This document shows, piece by piece, positions 27,401-35,773 of a DNA stretch of 64,000 bases; the stretch's first letter is position 1; each line of letters starts with the position of its first letter. Origin of the DNA: Erythrobacter sp. (lineage in GTDB: Bacteria; Pseudomonadota; Alphaproteobacteria; Sphingomonadales; Sphingomonadaceae); contig NZ_JAMWYX010000002.1 in the NCBI RefSeq assembly GCF_024305245.1, positions 320,264 to 384,263 of the forward strand, given 5' to 3'. Position numbers and translations under genes: made by a program. The notes under the pieces are model-generated. The model was not told the DNA's origin. It worked only from the letters and a program-made list of their open reading frames with translations, and ran no database searches.

Positions 27401-27624
27401 TGTCCCGCCTTACCCCCGGAGAGCAGGCGGTAATGAGCCGCTTTGAGCTTGGCTATTCGGCGAGCGATATCGCCTGCGATCTCGATATTTCGACCGCCCG
27501 GGCGGCGGCGATCATCTCAACCTACGACGACAACCCGGCGCATGATCGCCACCGCGAGGCGCTGATCAAGCGTGGCTCGCAGCGGCTCCTCGCGCGCCTT
27601 CGCAAAGCAGGAGGACACCGCTGA
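27400..27624 (+). CDS. Small HTH protein (second of a tandem pair)
   Basis: 74 residues with TPGEQAVMSRFELGYSASDIACDLDISTARAAAIISTYDDN, an HTH of the same shape and position as in the preceding protein, and the same GGHR end. The pair probably arose by duplication. One-base overlaps on both sides. Confidence 0.65.
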   Translation: MSRLTPGEQAVMSRFELGYSASDIACDLDISTARAAAIISTYDDNPAHDRHREALIKRGSQRLLARLRKAGGHR

Positions 27625-27875
27625 TGCCGCGTTTTGCCAGCCATGCCGAGTACTGCCGCCACCACCGCAAGGTGTTCGAGCTCGCGCTCGAGCTCGGCGT
27701 CACGCCGATCGAGGCCGAAGCGCGGATGAAGGCCGTCGAAGCGCGCGAGAAGCACCGCGCGAAGATCGCGCAGCGCGGTCGGATGCAATCGGCCCTGCCG
27801 CCGCTGAGCCTGCGCGCCGAGGATCACCCGGGCGACTTCAAGCGCTGGGATGCGCCATGGATGGTGAGGGACTGA
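27624..27875 (+). CDS. Hypothetical early phage protein
   Basis: 83 residues beginning MPRFASHAEYCRHHRKVFEL, mostly helical and basic in the middle (AREKHRAKIAQRGR). No known domain recognised. Directly coupled to the preceding HTH gene by a one-base overlap. Confidence 0.6.
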   Translation: MPRFASHAEYCRHHRKVFELALELGVTPIEAEARMKAVEAREKHRAKIAQRGRMQSALPPLSLRAEDHPGDFKRWDAPWMVRD

Positions 27876-27878
27876 GCG

Positions 27879-28304
27879 ATGGTCGCCTATTCATTCGCCC
27901 CTCAATTTATCGAGCCGATCGTGGCGCGCACCAAAAGGCAGACGGTTCGCGCCGAACGCCGTCGCCATGCGCGTGAGGGCGAGGCGATCCAGCTCTATAC
28001 TGCAATGCGCACCAAGCAGTGCCGCAAACTCATTGAGCCGGACCCCGTCTGCATCGGTGTCCATCCGATAACAATTGCCATCGACGCGCAGGCCGAGCAG
28101 CTGATCACCAGCATGACGGTGGGGCATATCACCCTCAGCGACGTTGGTATCGAACGGTTTGCCGAGCGCGATGGGTTCGCGACGCTTGCCTCAGGCTTTG
28201 CCCGTCGCCGGATGGGTGCTTTCTGGCTGAAAGCCCACGCTGAGCCGGGTGCTCGCTGGCTCGAATTTGAGGGCGTCGTGATCCGCTGGGGTTGGCCAGA
28301 GTGA
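27879..28304 (+). CDS. ASCH-like (PUA-fold) phage protein
   Basis: 141 residues: FAPQFIEPIVARTKRQTVRAERRRHAREGEAIQLYTAMRTKQCRKL matches the ASCH pattern, in which a basic strand-loop and the GE-x-IQLY segment form the nucleic-acid-binding fold. Such proteins are common in phages; the molecular role is unsettled. It lies 3 bp after the previous gene and overlaps the next by 4. Confidence 0.65.
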   Translation: MVAYSFAPQFIEPIVARTKRQTVRAERRRHAREGEAIQLYTAMRTKQCRKLIEPDPVCIGVHPITIAIDAQAEQLITSMTVGHITLSDVGIERFAERDGFATLASGFARRRMGAFWLKAHAEPGARWLEFEGVVIRWGWPE

Positions 28305-28579
28305 GCGACCTCTACATCACTCGCCATGCCATCAGTCGCTATCGCGAGCGCGTCGCTGACGTACCGCCTGCAGCGATCTGGCGCGCGCTCGATTGCCCGG
28401 CTGTCCGCATCGCGATCCAGCTGGGCGCGCGATACGTCCGGCTCTCGGGCGGCCAGCGCGCTGTTCTGCAAGAGAACCGCGTCATCACCATCCTGCCGCG
28501 CGATCATCACGCCAACCTGCTGCGCCGTGATCGTGACGCTGAATATGACAGCAACGGGGAGGCCAATGCCCAAGGCTAA
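28301..28579 (+). CDS. Hypothetical early phage protein
   Basis: 92 residues from a GTG start (VSDLYITRHAISRYRERVADVPPAAIWRALDC). The R-H-A-I-S-R-Y-R-E-R segment resembles small phage proteins that lie near Mu-like transposases, but no function is known to me. GTG overlaps the previous stop by four bases. Confidence 0.6.
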   Translation: MSDLYITRHAISRYRERVADVPPAAIWRALDCPAVRIAIQLGARYVRLSGGQRAVLQENRVITILPRDHHANLLRRDRDAEYDSNGEANAQG

Positions 28580-29021
28580 GGCCCATCCCGGTCAGCTCGG
28601 CTTCGACTTCGCGGCTCCCGCGCCTTCCAAGGGTGTGGCGGAGCTAGCGGGGCTCGAGCGGCAAATTAATGCGCTCGTCGGCACCGTGCTGGCCAGCGAC
28701 GGCCGCCCGCGCGAAGTGATCGCGGCCGAGATGAGCGTGCTGCTCGACGACACTGTCAGCCGCTCGATGCTCGATGCCTATTCCAGTCCTGCGCGCACCG
28801 AACACAAGGTTCCCGCATCACGCCTGTTTGCGCTGCTGGTGGTGACCGATCGGCAGGATCTGCTCGATCCGATCATGCGCAAGCTCGGCGCCGCGCTGCT
28901 GGTCGGCGAGGAAGTGAAGACCGCCCGCCTCGGCCACCTGCAGCAGCTGATCCGGGCTGCGCAGGACGAGATGAAGACCCTCAAGAACGATGCGCCGCAA
29001 ATCCGGGAAGGCAACGAATAA
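28566..29021 (+). CDS. Hypothetical protein upstream of the transposase
   Basis: 151 residues from ATG 28566 (MPKAKAHPGQLGFDFAAP). Mostly alpha helical, with VIAAEMSVLLDDTVSRSMLDAYSS and RLFALLVVTDRQDLLDPIMRKLGAALL. This sort of protein commonly sits just before the transposase A gene in alphaproteobacterial Mu-like phages, to my recollection. It overlaps the MuA fragment by one base. Confidence 0.65.
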   Translation: MPKAKAHPGQLGFDFAAPAPSKGVAELAGLERQINALVGTVLASDGRPREVIAAEMSVLLDDTVSRSMLDAYSSPARTEHKVPASRLFALLVVTDRQDLLDPIMRKLGAALLVGEEVKTARLGHLQQLIRAAQDEMKTLKNDAPQIREGNE

Positions 29022-29287
29022 TGGCCACCAGCGCCCAAGACCTGATCCCGATGGAAGACGCCGCATGGTTCACCGCGTCGGAACTGGAGGATCTCGGCCT
29101 GCCCGGCCTGCCCGGTGATAAACGCTCGATCAACCGGCGCGCGCAGGCCGAACGTTGGGCCTCGCGCGTCGGGCCCGATATCCGATTCTGCGGGCAGGTC
29201 GTTATCGCCTGCGCTACTGGATCAAGACCACCGGCTTCACAGGTGACGGAACTCGCTTCGTTTTTCGTTCTAGTGCCGGAGGAATAG
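29021..29287 (+). pseudogene. MuA-like transposase, N-terminal domain only (truncated)
   Basis: Residues 15-48 (AWFTASELEDLGLPGLPGDKRSINRRAQAERWASR) match the Mu-type winged HTH that opens MuA transposases. Those proteins are usually 600 or more residues with a DDE catalytic core; here the family match ends at about base 29185. The remaining codons to the stop read the downstream tail gene in the wrong frame. No transposase core appears elsewhere in the element. Confidence 0.8.
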
Positions 29288-30807
29288 TTTCCACCCCAGC
29301 GGGCACCGTCTTGAGAGGGCAGGGCCTCGATTGGGCTGAAATCGACACTTACCTTACACTGCCGACCGCCTTGGCAGATGCAGCGCCGGGCTTCGATATT
29401 CTTGGCACCGATGGCGGCACACAGCCCCGCATCTACGGCATGTCGCTTGTGTACGACCCCACCGGGGACATCACCATCGATGGTAGCGGTGTGCTTTCCG
29501 GCATCGGTACCAGCAACATCGTGGTCGATAACCGGCAGGTTCCCATCGGCGCGAACGCAGTCGTCAACAGCGAGTTCACACGGGGCAAGTTCGGGTGGCG
29601 GTGGCGTGGCGGCGGTTTCGAGAGCGAATGGGGAGTCAACCTCCCTACATGGTTCGGTCAACGCAACGTCATCTGGGCGCGCATACCCGGCACGGTTGCC
29701 ATTGGCGTTTCAGCCGACCTTTCGCCCGATGCTCTTTGGGGCGGTGGCAGCCTCGCCAATGCCCCGCTGTTCGCCATGCCTGTCGCGCCAGGGGACAGGC
29801 TCATTGCCAGCGTCCTTGCGGCAGAGCACCGCTGCACATTCCAGCTTTATATCCTGATCTTCGATGGTGCCGGGTCGCTTATCGGCGCTCCAGTTGTCGG
29901 CAACGGCACCCCGCTCGGTGCTGCCAATGGCGACCCAGCCAACTTCACACGTCTCTCTGTCTTTCAAAATTCTGCCCCTGCCAATTCGCGCTGGGCCATC
30001 CCCATGATTCGCCTGCTCGGAACCGGCGGAACCGACCCCTACATCTTCTTCACCGAGCCGATGTTGTCGAAGGTCGCGCAGGGACAGACGGTGGTCCCAC
30101 CTTACGTCCCCGGCAGGGCTGACCCAAACGCAGACGTGACCGCCACGGCGCAGCGCAGCATCGTCCCGCAATTCCCGGTCATTGAGATCAAGCAGGGCGA
30201 GGCCGGCAGTGTCGGCAACGGCAACCGCACCGTGACCCATGTTGCCAAGCGAGCCTTGGAAACGCTGACAGGTGGGACTTGGGATGAAGTTTCCCAGAAT
30301 GTCGGAACAGGGACGGTCGGCATCAATGCCAGCACCGGCTTGGCGACGATCGCCAACATCAGCATCTCTGGCGCATACGTCATCAAATACATCCACACAG
30401 ACGGCATCGAAACCGAACACCCCGTCAATGTCCTCTATGTCCCCGCGCCGCCTGCCGCTGGTGCGTCGGTGCAGACTGTCGGTTTCCAGCAGATCATCAC
30501 CAAGGCGCTCGAAAACGGCTCAGGCGTCTTCCTCAACGCTCAGCTCGCCCGATTGGCTGGCGGCAACAGCGGGACGATCACTTGCCGCATCGAACGGCGG
30601 GAACTTGGCGTCGGAACGTGGACAACCGCATTCGACGGGCCCGGTTCGTTCATCAGCGCCAGTGAGCCTGGCTCAGACTTCGCCAGCGGCACATTCGTCA
30701 ACACGACCGGATCGAAGCGCGTCTTCGAATTCCGGATGACCGAGGTTCGCTCGCCCGGAACGGCGGGCGGCGCACAAGTAGCATCCCAAACTTTTCTGGA
30801 AGGATAA
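29188..30807 (+). pseudogene. Phage tail/host-specificity protein, C-terminal part
   Basis: About 540 residues in a frame that begins abruptly at the deletion joint; upstream codons in this frame lie inside the transposase fragment. The first segment (AGRYRLRYWIKTTGFTGDGT...) looks like the middle of a beta-sandwich module. Later parts contain Ig/FN3-like stretches (TVGINASTGLATIANISISGAYVIKY). Gly/Thr-rich and beta-rich, as in tail-tip or fibre proteins. Upstream in-frame TTG/GTG codons might still allow translation. The start is approximate. Confidence 0.65.
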
Positions 30808-30811
30808 GACC

Positions 30812-30940
30812 ATGAAGAACCTGATCGTAATCGCCGCCCTCGTTGCCCTCTCGGCCTGCGAGCCTGCCAGCGAACCGCGCCCCGAGCCGACGCTCGTGCC
30901 GATCGAGAACGAATGCCCTGAAGGCGAAGTCTGCCCCTGA
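30812..30940 (+). CDS. Small phage lipoprotein (42 residues)
   Basis: MKNLIVIAALVALSACEPASEP: short signal and lipobox LSAC, followed by a Pro/Glu-rich tail. Too short for the track. It starts 4 bases after the tail-gene stop, with AAGGATAAG upstream. Size and type recall Rz1-like or entericidin-like lipoproteins; the role is not known. Confidence 0.6.
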   Translation: MKNLIVIAALVALSACEPASEPRPEPTLVPIENECPEGEVCP

Positions 30941-30972
30941 TCCGTCGCCGCGAGCTGAGCAGGAGAGACATT

Positions 30973-31542
30973 ATGGCAAGACGCAAGAAGACCAGCATTA
31001 TCGCCCCATCAGACGCCGCTGAGGCGGCGCTGATGATCTGCGAATACGTCCAGCTCGATCGGGACCAGGCGCTCGAGAAGCTCGCGGCCGAGGATGCGAT
31101 CGACCGGATCAAGGCGCAGCGCGACAACCGGCTGCGGCAGCTGGAGGCGCAGGCCGCCGATCTGTTCGCTGGCGTGAAGGCCTGGTGGGAAGCCGGCGGG
31201 AAAGACGAGCTCGCCAAGGGCAAGCGCTCGGCCGAGGTCGGCGGCGCGAAGATCGGCATCCGCCTTACCCCGGCGGCGGTCAAGCTGGTGCGCGGCGTGA
31301 AGGCCGATGCGGTTGTCAGCTGGCTGAAGGGCATGCGCTGGTCCCGCGCGAAGGACTTTCTGCGGACCAAGACCGAACTCGACAAGCAGGCGGTGATCAA
31401 GGCGGTGCAGGCGGATGAGGCGATTGCCACTCGTTTCGCCAAGCACCTGACTGTCCGGCAGGTCGACGAATTCTTCATCGACACCGGCCTCGACGAGGAC
31501 GCGCTTCGCAAGGAAGCGGCCGCCTCGAGCCCGGCCATCTGA
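30973..31542 (+). CDS. gam: Mu Gam-like host-nuclease inhibitor
   Basis: Gam of Mu binds double-stranded DNA ends and shields them from exonucleases. This 189-residue protein has the family layout: a long N-terminal helix (DRIKAQRDNRLRQLEAQAADLFAG), the central strand pair (KRSAEVGGAKIGIRLTPAAVKLV), and a C-terminal WSRAKDFLRTKTELDKQAVIKA block. GGAGAG lies upstream of the ATG. In Mu it is an early gene near the transposase, yet here it lies among tail genes. Confidence 0.8.
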   Translation: MARRKKTSIIAPSDAAEAALMICEYVQLDRDQALEKLAAEDAIDRIKAQRDNRLRQLEAQAADLFAGVKAWWEAGGKDELAKGKRSAEVGGAKIGIRLTPAAVKLVRGVKADAVVSWLKGMRWSRAKDFLRTKTELDKQAVIKAVQADEAIATRFAKHLTVRQVDEFFIDTGLDEDALRKEAAASSPAI

Positions 31543-31564
31543 CCCACTTCGAAAGGAAACGACC

Positions 31565-32086
31565 ATGGTGTCAATTCGCCATAATCCACCCGCTCCCGGC
31601 ACCGGACTGCTGGCGCGGTCGGCATACAACGCGGATCACGATGTGCCCGTCGCTACGCAGGCCGAGGCTGAAGCGGGTACGGCGACCGACAAGCTCATGA
31701 CCCCGCAGCGGACGGCGCAGGCAATCGCTGTCCTCGGGGCAAGCGGCACACCGGGCGCAGATGGAGCAGACGGTGCCGATGGCTTGTCGGCATACGAGGT
31801 TGCGGTTGCGGCGGGCTTTGTCGGGAATGAGGCTGCTTGGCTGGCCTCTCTTGTAGGCGAGCAAGGGCCGCAGGGGGAGCCGGGTGCTGATGGTGCGGAC
31901 GGGGCACAAGGCATACAGGGCATACAGGGCATCCAGGGCGAACCCGGTGCGGATGGCGCAGATGGAGCGCCCGGTGCAGACGGTGCTGATGGCCAAAGCG
32001 TAACGATCACCACGTTCACCGATGAAGCTCTGTTCAACGCTGCCACACCCGGCGCGCTCGAATTGCTGGTGCTGACCGATGCCTAA
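31565..32086 (+). CDS. Collagen-like repeat tail-fibre protein
   Basis: 173 residues. A short N-terminal domain is followed by Gly-X-Y runs (GEQGPQGEPGADGADGAQGI, then GEPGADGADGAPGADGADG) that should form a collagen-type triple helix, and a brief C-terminal cap. Typical of phage fibres as a trimeric stalk. DNA repeats of GGCATACAGGGCATACAGGG type make this region prone to length change. It overlaps the SGNH protein by 8 bases. Confidence 0.8.
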   Translation: MVSIRHNPPAPGTGLLARSAYNADHDVPVATQAEAEAGTATDKLMTPQRTAQAIAVLGASGTPGADGADGADGLSAYEVAVAAGFVGNEAAWLASLVGEQGPQGEPGADGADGAQGIQGIQGIQGEPGADGADGAPGADGADGQSVTITTFTDEALFNAATPGALELLVLTDA

Positions 32087-33833
32087 GCTGAACCTGCGCG
32101 CGGCCCTCCGTATCAAAGCCGCATCTGGCGAGGTGCTGGCGCTCAAGGGTACGGGGTTCTCATGGACGCGCCCATCGCTGGCGCGCGTCGTCTTCTCAGA
32201 ACTCGGTGACAGCCTCGTGCCGTCGAGAGGCACCGAGAATCTTGATGCCAACCGTGTGCTGGGAACCAATCCGCTCCCAACCAACGCTGCGCAGTTCGTA
32301 AATAACAACTTCGCTGGGGTCGGATTCCCGTTCGAGCAAATTGTCGAATCCGCAGGGCCGATCTGGCATCCTGATGGTGCCGATGGGGTCGGTCGAATCT
32401 CACCCAACGAGCGTATGCTGATTGACTATCAGGCTCTGGCTGGCGGCAAAGTCGGAGTCATTCCGCTTGCTACTGGCGGCTCGTCGCTTCAGGTGGGCTG
32501 GAACGTCGACACCGGGAGTATACTTGCCGCCCGCACGGCCTCGCACAACCTCGCGATGAGTCGGTTTGAGACATTCGATGGAGTCGCACCTATCGTCGGC
32601 GCGGTCGGAATCTCTTTGGGGTCAAACGACAACCAGCCAAAGAGCGTTGTCAAAGCTTGGATGGTCGACCTCGTTGCGCACGTCCGCGCCAACTTTAACG
32701 GTGTAGGGCCTACTACCCCAATCATCCTCTCCGGGCCTGCCAAGGGCGGTTTGGGTGGCGGCCCTGATTACCGCGCGGCCTACGAAGAGATTGCGGCTGA
32801 GACTCCGTATGTGTTCGTGGAGCATCCAGTTTGGCCGACTGCCGACCCTGAAAACCTGCATCCCACGCTTGCCGAGAACAACATTTGGGGCGCTGCTAAG
32901 GCTGTGATGGCGTTTAGTGGCCAAGCGACTCCAACTTGGAATACGCAGGTGGCTCAAGGCTCCTTCCCCGGCGAGCAGATTTCGATTCCACTCTCGCACT
33001 CAGGTCTGTTCGACGCGAGCAAATACGGTTTCGCCGTCATCACGGGTGGGGCCAATGCAGCCGAGTTCGAGGTTGCCGGGACTTGGCCGAATCAGGTGCT
33101 TCGCTGGGCCGGTAACGGAACTGGCCCAGTCGCCGGTAACTACGAAGTCGAGGTGTCCATTCGACTCAGTAACCAGTCGGTGGTAGCACCTCGAACATTC
33201 CAGCACGCAGTTGTGACTCGCTCGACTGTTATCTCGGCTGCTCATTCCCAGACCAACTTCAAGGCATCGAGTGGTTTCGCCACCGACACAGTCACAGGCG
33301 TGGTTCTCAAGCCGGGGCTGAACATCATTTCGATGCTTGCCGGAAGTGGCACTCCCAGAGCCGGGATTGCTTTGACCATCGCAGGTAACGCGGCCACGCT
33401 GCTGCACACTGCATCGACGGGGAACCACTTTGCGACGTTCGGCTTCGAGTCGGCCATCGAAACCACGGTCGACTTGGTGTTCACTTGGACAACGGGCACC
33501 ATAAGCAACTTGGTATACTCGACGAGCGTAGTGGCTGGAGTTCAGGCCACACCTGCCTCGACCGAGGCCAAGGGTTGGGGAAGTGCTTCGGCGCATTCGA
33601 CTCCATCACAAACCCTGCCAGTGGGCGGCCTGATCTTCGCGCAGTTTATCGGAAACTCCAACGCCTCCGACCCGTCTCCCGGTGCGGGCTGCACTCTGCG
33701 TGGTTTCCAGCGGGCTGGTTCTGGACATTACGGCGCGGCGTTGACTCGCGACTCAACCGGGGTGTCTACTCTCAACGTCTCCCCCGGCGCGTTCGGCGCG
33801 CTGGTCAGCTTTGCGCTTAATCCGCTGGCCTAA
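32079..33833 (+). CDS. SGNH/GDSL-hydrolase-like phage tail protein
   Basis: 584 residues. An N-terminal SGNH-hydrolase-like domain shows block I (FSELGDSLVPSRG), the block III-type GISLGSNDN and the block V-type DPENLHPTLAENN, so the Ser/Asp-His catalytic residues look present. Residues after about 290 form beta-rich modules that probably bind surface sugars or fibre partners. Such enzymes can de-O-acetylate surface polysaccharide during adsorption, which is inference here. Confidence 0.72.
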   Translation: MPKLNLRAALRIKAASGEVLALKGTGFSWTRPSLARVVFSELGDSLVPSRGTENLDANRVLGTNPLPTNAAQFVNNNFAGVGFPFEQIVESAGPIWHPDGADGVGRISPNERMLIDYQALAGGKVGVIPLATGGSSLQVGWNVDTGSILAARTASHNLAMSRFETFDGVAPIVGAVGISLGSNDNQPKSVVKAWMVDLVAHVRANFNGVGPTTPIILSGPAKGGLGGGPDYRAAYEEIAAETPYVFVEHPVWPTADPENLHPTLAENNIWGAAKAVMAFSGQATPTWNTQVAQGSFPGEQISIPLSHSGLFDASKYGFAVITGGANAAEFEVAGTWPNQVLRWAGNGTGPVAGNYEVEVSIRLSNQSVVAPRTFQHAVVTRSTVISAAHSQTNFKASSGFATDTVTGVVLKPGLNIISMLAGSGTPRAGIALTIAGNAATLLHTASTGNHFATFGFESAIETTVDLVFTWTTGTISNLVYSTSVVAGVQATPASTEAKGWGSASAHSTPSQTLPVGGLIFAQFIGNSNASDPSPGAGCTLRGFQRAGSGHYGAALTRDSTGVSTLNVSPGAFGALVSFALNPLA

Positions 33834-34087
33834 TGCGATTCGTCCCATCACCCTTGCCCCCCAACTCGCAGCTGGTGCGGGTGTGCGATGGCGACGGGCC
33901 TGAATATTCTCGGCTGATCGTCGTCACGGTGGAAGGTGACTGCCTGTTCTTGCAGGGCTGGCTCGGATTCCCGTTAACGGTGGAGCAGTGGAGAGCCGGG
34001 GCAGCAGAGCATTTCAAGGATGCCAAGCGCGTTCTCTACTGGCGGTTCAGGAACGGTAAGTTCGTGTTGGTGGAGTTGATGCTGTGA
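33833..34087 (+). CDS. Hypothetical late phage protein
   Basis: 84 residues (MRFVPSPLPPNSQLVRVCDGDG...), beta-rich, with no known domain seen. One-base overlap with the preceding stop and four-base overlap with the following miniprotein. Confidence 0.55.
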   Translation: MRFVPSPLPPNSQLVRVCDGDGPEYSRLIVVTVEGDCLFLQGWLGFPLTVEQWRAGAAEHFKDAKRVLYWRFRNGKFVLVELML

Positions 34088-34206
34088 GCAATCTCGCCCG
34101 GCTGATCCTCTCCCGCGCCAAGCACCAATGCGATCTTTGCGCCCTGAGCCTGTTTCTCAACGTCCTGCAATTCGGCCTGATCATGGCCTTGCATTTGAAG
34201 GGATAG
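34084..34206 (+). CDS. 40-residue membrane miniprotein
   Basis: GTG start coupled to the previous stop. The sequence (SNLARLILSRAKHQCDLC..., then LFLNVLQFGLIMALHLKG) has one hydrophobic span and a Cys-x2-Cys pair. Too short for the ORF track; function unknown. Confidence 0.45.
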   Translation: MSNLARLILSRAKHQCDLCALSLFLNVLQFGLIMALHLKG

Positions 34207-34209
34207 CTG

Positions 34210-34599
34210 ATGCTGTTCGATCCTGAGCTTTTCGACCCGCCGCTTTTCGAAACGGAGGGCGCAGTAACCATCGCGCCAGATCCGATCTTCACCGTGACCC
34301 GCACCGATGCCGGCACGCCCTTCACCTTCACCGCCCCGATCAAGGATCCCGACAGTATCGAGCTGCACGGCATGGACTGGTCGGGCTGGCTGCAGGAGGG
34401 TGATACAATCACTGCGCGGGAAGTGTTCGCGGACATCGAGGGTGTCACGATCGATCAGGTGGCCGACGCTGGCGGCATTGTGTCCTGGCGCATTCAGGGC
34501 GGCGAGGTCGGGCAAGACTACATAATCACCTGCCGTATTACGTCGAGCAGTGGATTGCTCGACGATCGGAGCGTGCGCGTCCCCGTTCGGCCGCGATAA
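34210..34599 (+). CDS. Hypothetical phage structural-type protein
   Basis: 129 residues starting MLFDPELFDPPLFETEG, with a C-terminal beta domain (GVTIDQVADAGGIVSWRIQGGEVGQDYIITCRI) like small Ig-type tail accessory proteins. No firm family. It is followed by a hairpin-rich non-coding stretch. Confidence 0.55.
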   Translation: MLFDPELFDPPLFETEGAVTIAPDPIFTVTRTDAGTPFTFTAPIKDPDSIELHGMDWSGWLQEGDTITAREVFADIEGVTIDQVADAGGIVSWRIQGGEVGQDYIITCRITSSSGLLDDRSVRVPVRPR

Positions 34600-34604
34600 G
34601 AATT

Positions 34605-34727
34605 CCCGCCCTTGTGAAAACGGGGGTGGCCGGGGCGTTGGACGCGCCCCGAACCGCGAGAGGGGGCTCTCGCACCTTGGGCCGTCATGACCGGCCCGTC
34701 GGCTCCCCCGGCCGCAAGCGGCGGAGC
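34605..34727 (+). other. Array of four strong stem-loops before the methylase
   Basis: Consecutive hairpins: CGGGGCG/CGCCCCG (34631-34651), GCGAGAG-GGGG-CTCTCGC (34656-34673), GGGCCG/CGGCCC (34679-34697) and GCTCC..CCGC-AA-GCGG..GGAGC (34702-34727). A weaker CCGCCC/GGGTGG pair precedes them. No T-run follows. It could be a structured leader RNA of the methylase, a small RNA or a rho-type barrier. Confidence 0.55.
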
Positions 34728-34745
34728 AGCGTTAGGTGCAGAACC

Positions 34746-35537
34746 ATGAAAGAAGAATTGACGCCAGTTCGCCCTGTCTAGCCGGTAGCCCCATGGCTCG
34801 GCGGTAAGCGCATCCTCGCCCGCCGGATCGGCGAGCGGATCACCGCCACTCCCCACACCCGCTATGTCGAGCCCTTCGTGGGCATGGGAGGCGTCTTCTT
34901 CCGCCGATCGGCGCGGCCGAAGCTGGAGGTGATCAACGACGTGAATCGCGATGTCGTTACCCTCTTCCGGATCCTGCAGCGGCACTACCAGCAGATGCTC
35001 GATGTGCTGAAGTTCCAGCTCTACAGCCGCGCCGATTTCGAGCGGCTGCGCGCCACTCCGGCCGACCAGCTGACCGACCTCGAGCGGGCAGCACGATTCC
35101 TCTACCTGCAGAAGACCGGCTTCGGTGGGATGGCGCGCACGTTCGGCATCGACTTCTCACGGCCGCGCTGGAGCCTCAGCAAGCTGGAGCCGATGCTCGA
35201 GGCGGTTCACGAGCGGCTCGAGGACGTGCTGATTGAGTGTCTCGACTTCGGCACCTGCATCGAGCGGTACGACAGCCGGCCTGGGACGCTGTTCTATTGC
35301 GACCCGCCCTACTGGGGGCATACGGACGACTATGGGAAGGACATCTTCTCACCGGATGATTTTGAGCGTCTGAGAGACCTCTTAGGCGGTCTTCAGGGGC
35401 GCTTTATATTGTCGATCAACGACCGCCCGGAAGTGCGCGAGCTATTCGCCGGCTTCGATATGGAGGAGGTTTCCCTCAACTATCAGGTCAGCGGGAAGGT
35501 GACTCCGGCACGGGAGCTGATAATCTCGGGGCCATGA
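34746..35537 (+). pseudogene. Dam-type DNA adenine methylase with premature amber codon
   Basis: D12-class methylase marks: APWLGGKR, VEPFVGMGGVFF (SAM site), LQKTGFGGMARTFG and the catalytic CDPPYWG. Reading back from the track ORF, the natural start is ATG 34746 (MKEELTPVRPV), but codon 12 is TAG, after which PVAPWLGGKR continues in frame. The only later start in this stretch is a GTG at 34878, inside the SAM motif. So it is probably inactive unless the amber is suppressed or a sequencing error. Its right-end position parallels the DNA-modification gene mom of Mu. Confidence 0.75.
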
Positions 35538-35548
35538 AGGAGAAGCTG

Positions 35549-35773
35549 ATGACCAACACTTATGAGACGCTCGTTGCCGAAATTGTGACCTTGCTCGGTG
35601 AGAACAGGGCGGTGACCGTGTGCACCGCCACGGGAAAGATCAAGCTCGCCCACGCCTTCGTGCATGACCATGATCCCAACCTTCTGACGGGGACCACCGC
35701 AAATGAGCGAGGAGTCCTGATCCATGGGTCGGCAATCTCAGCGGTGCTTATTGACGAGAACGACGATGATTGA
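35549..35773 (+). CDS. Hypothetical phage protein
   Basis: About 74 residues (MTNTYETLVAEIVTLLGENRAV...), compact, ending in acidic DENDDD. I prefer the ATG at 35549 because AAGGAG lies 7 bases upstream; the track start at 35534 overlaps the methylase stop. It overlaps the next gene by 8 bases. Confidence 0.55.
   Translation: MTNTYETLVAEIVTLLGENRAVTVCTATGKIKLAHAFVHDHDPNLLTGTTANERGVLIHGSAISAVLIDENDDD

Noticed and set aside
31700-32000. Tandem GGCATACAGGG-like DNA repeats as a possible CRISPR or regulatory repeat
   Set aside because: They encode the in-frame Gly-X-Y collagen run of a fibre protein.
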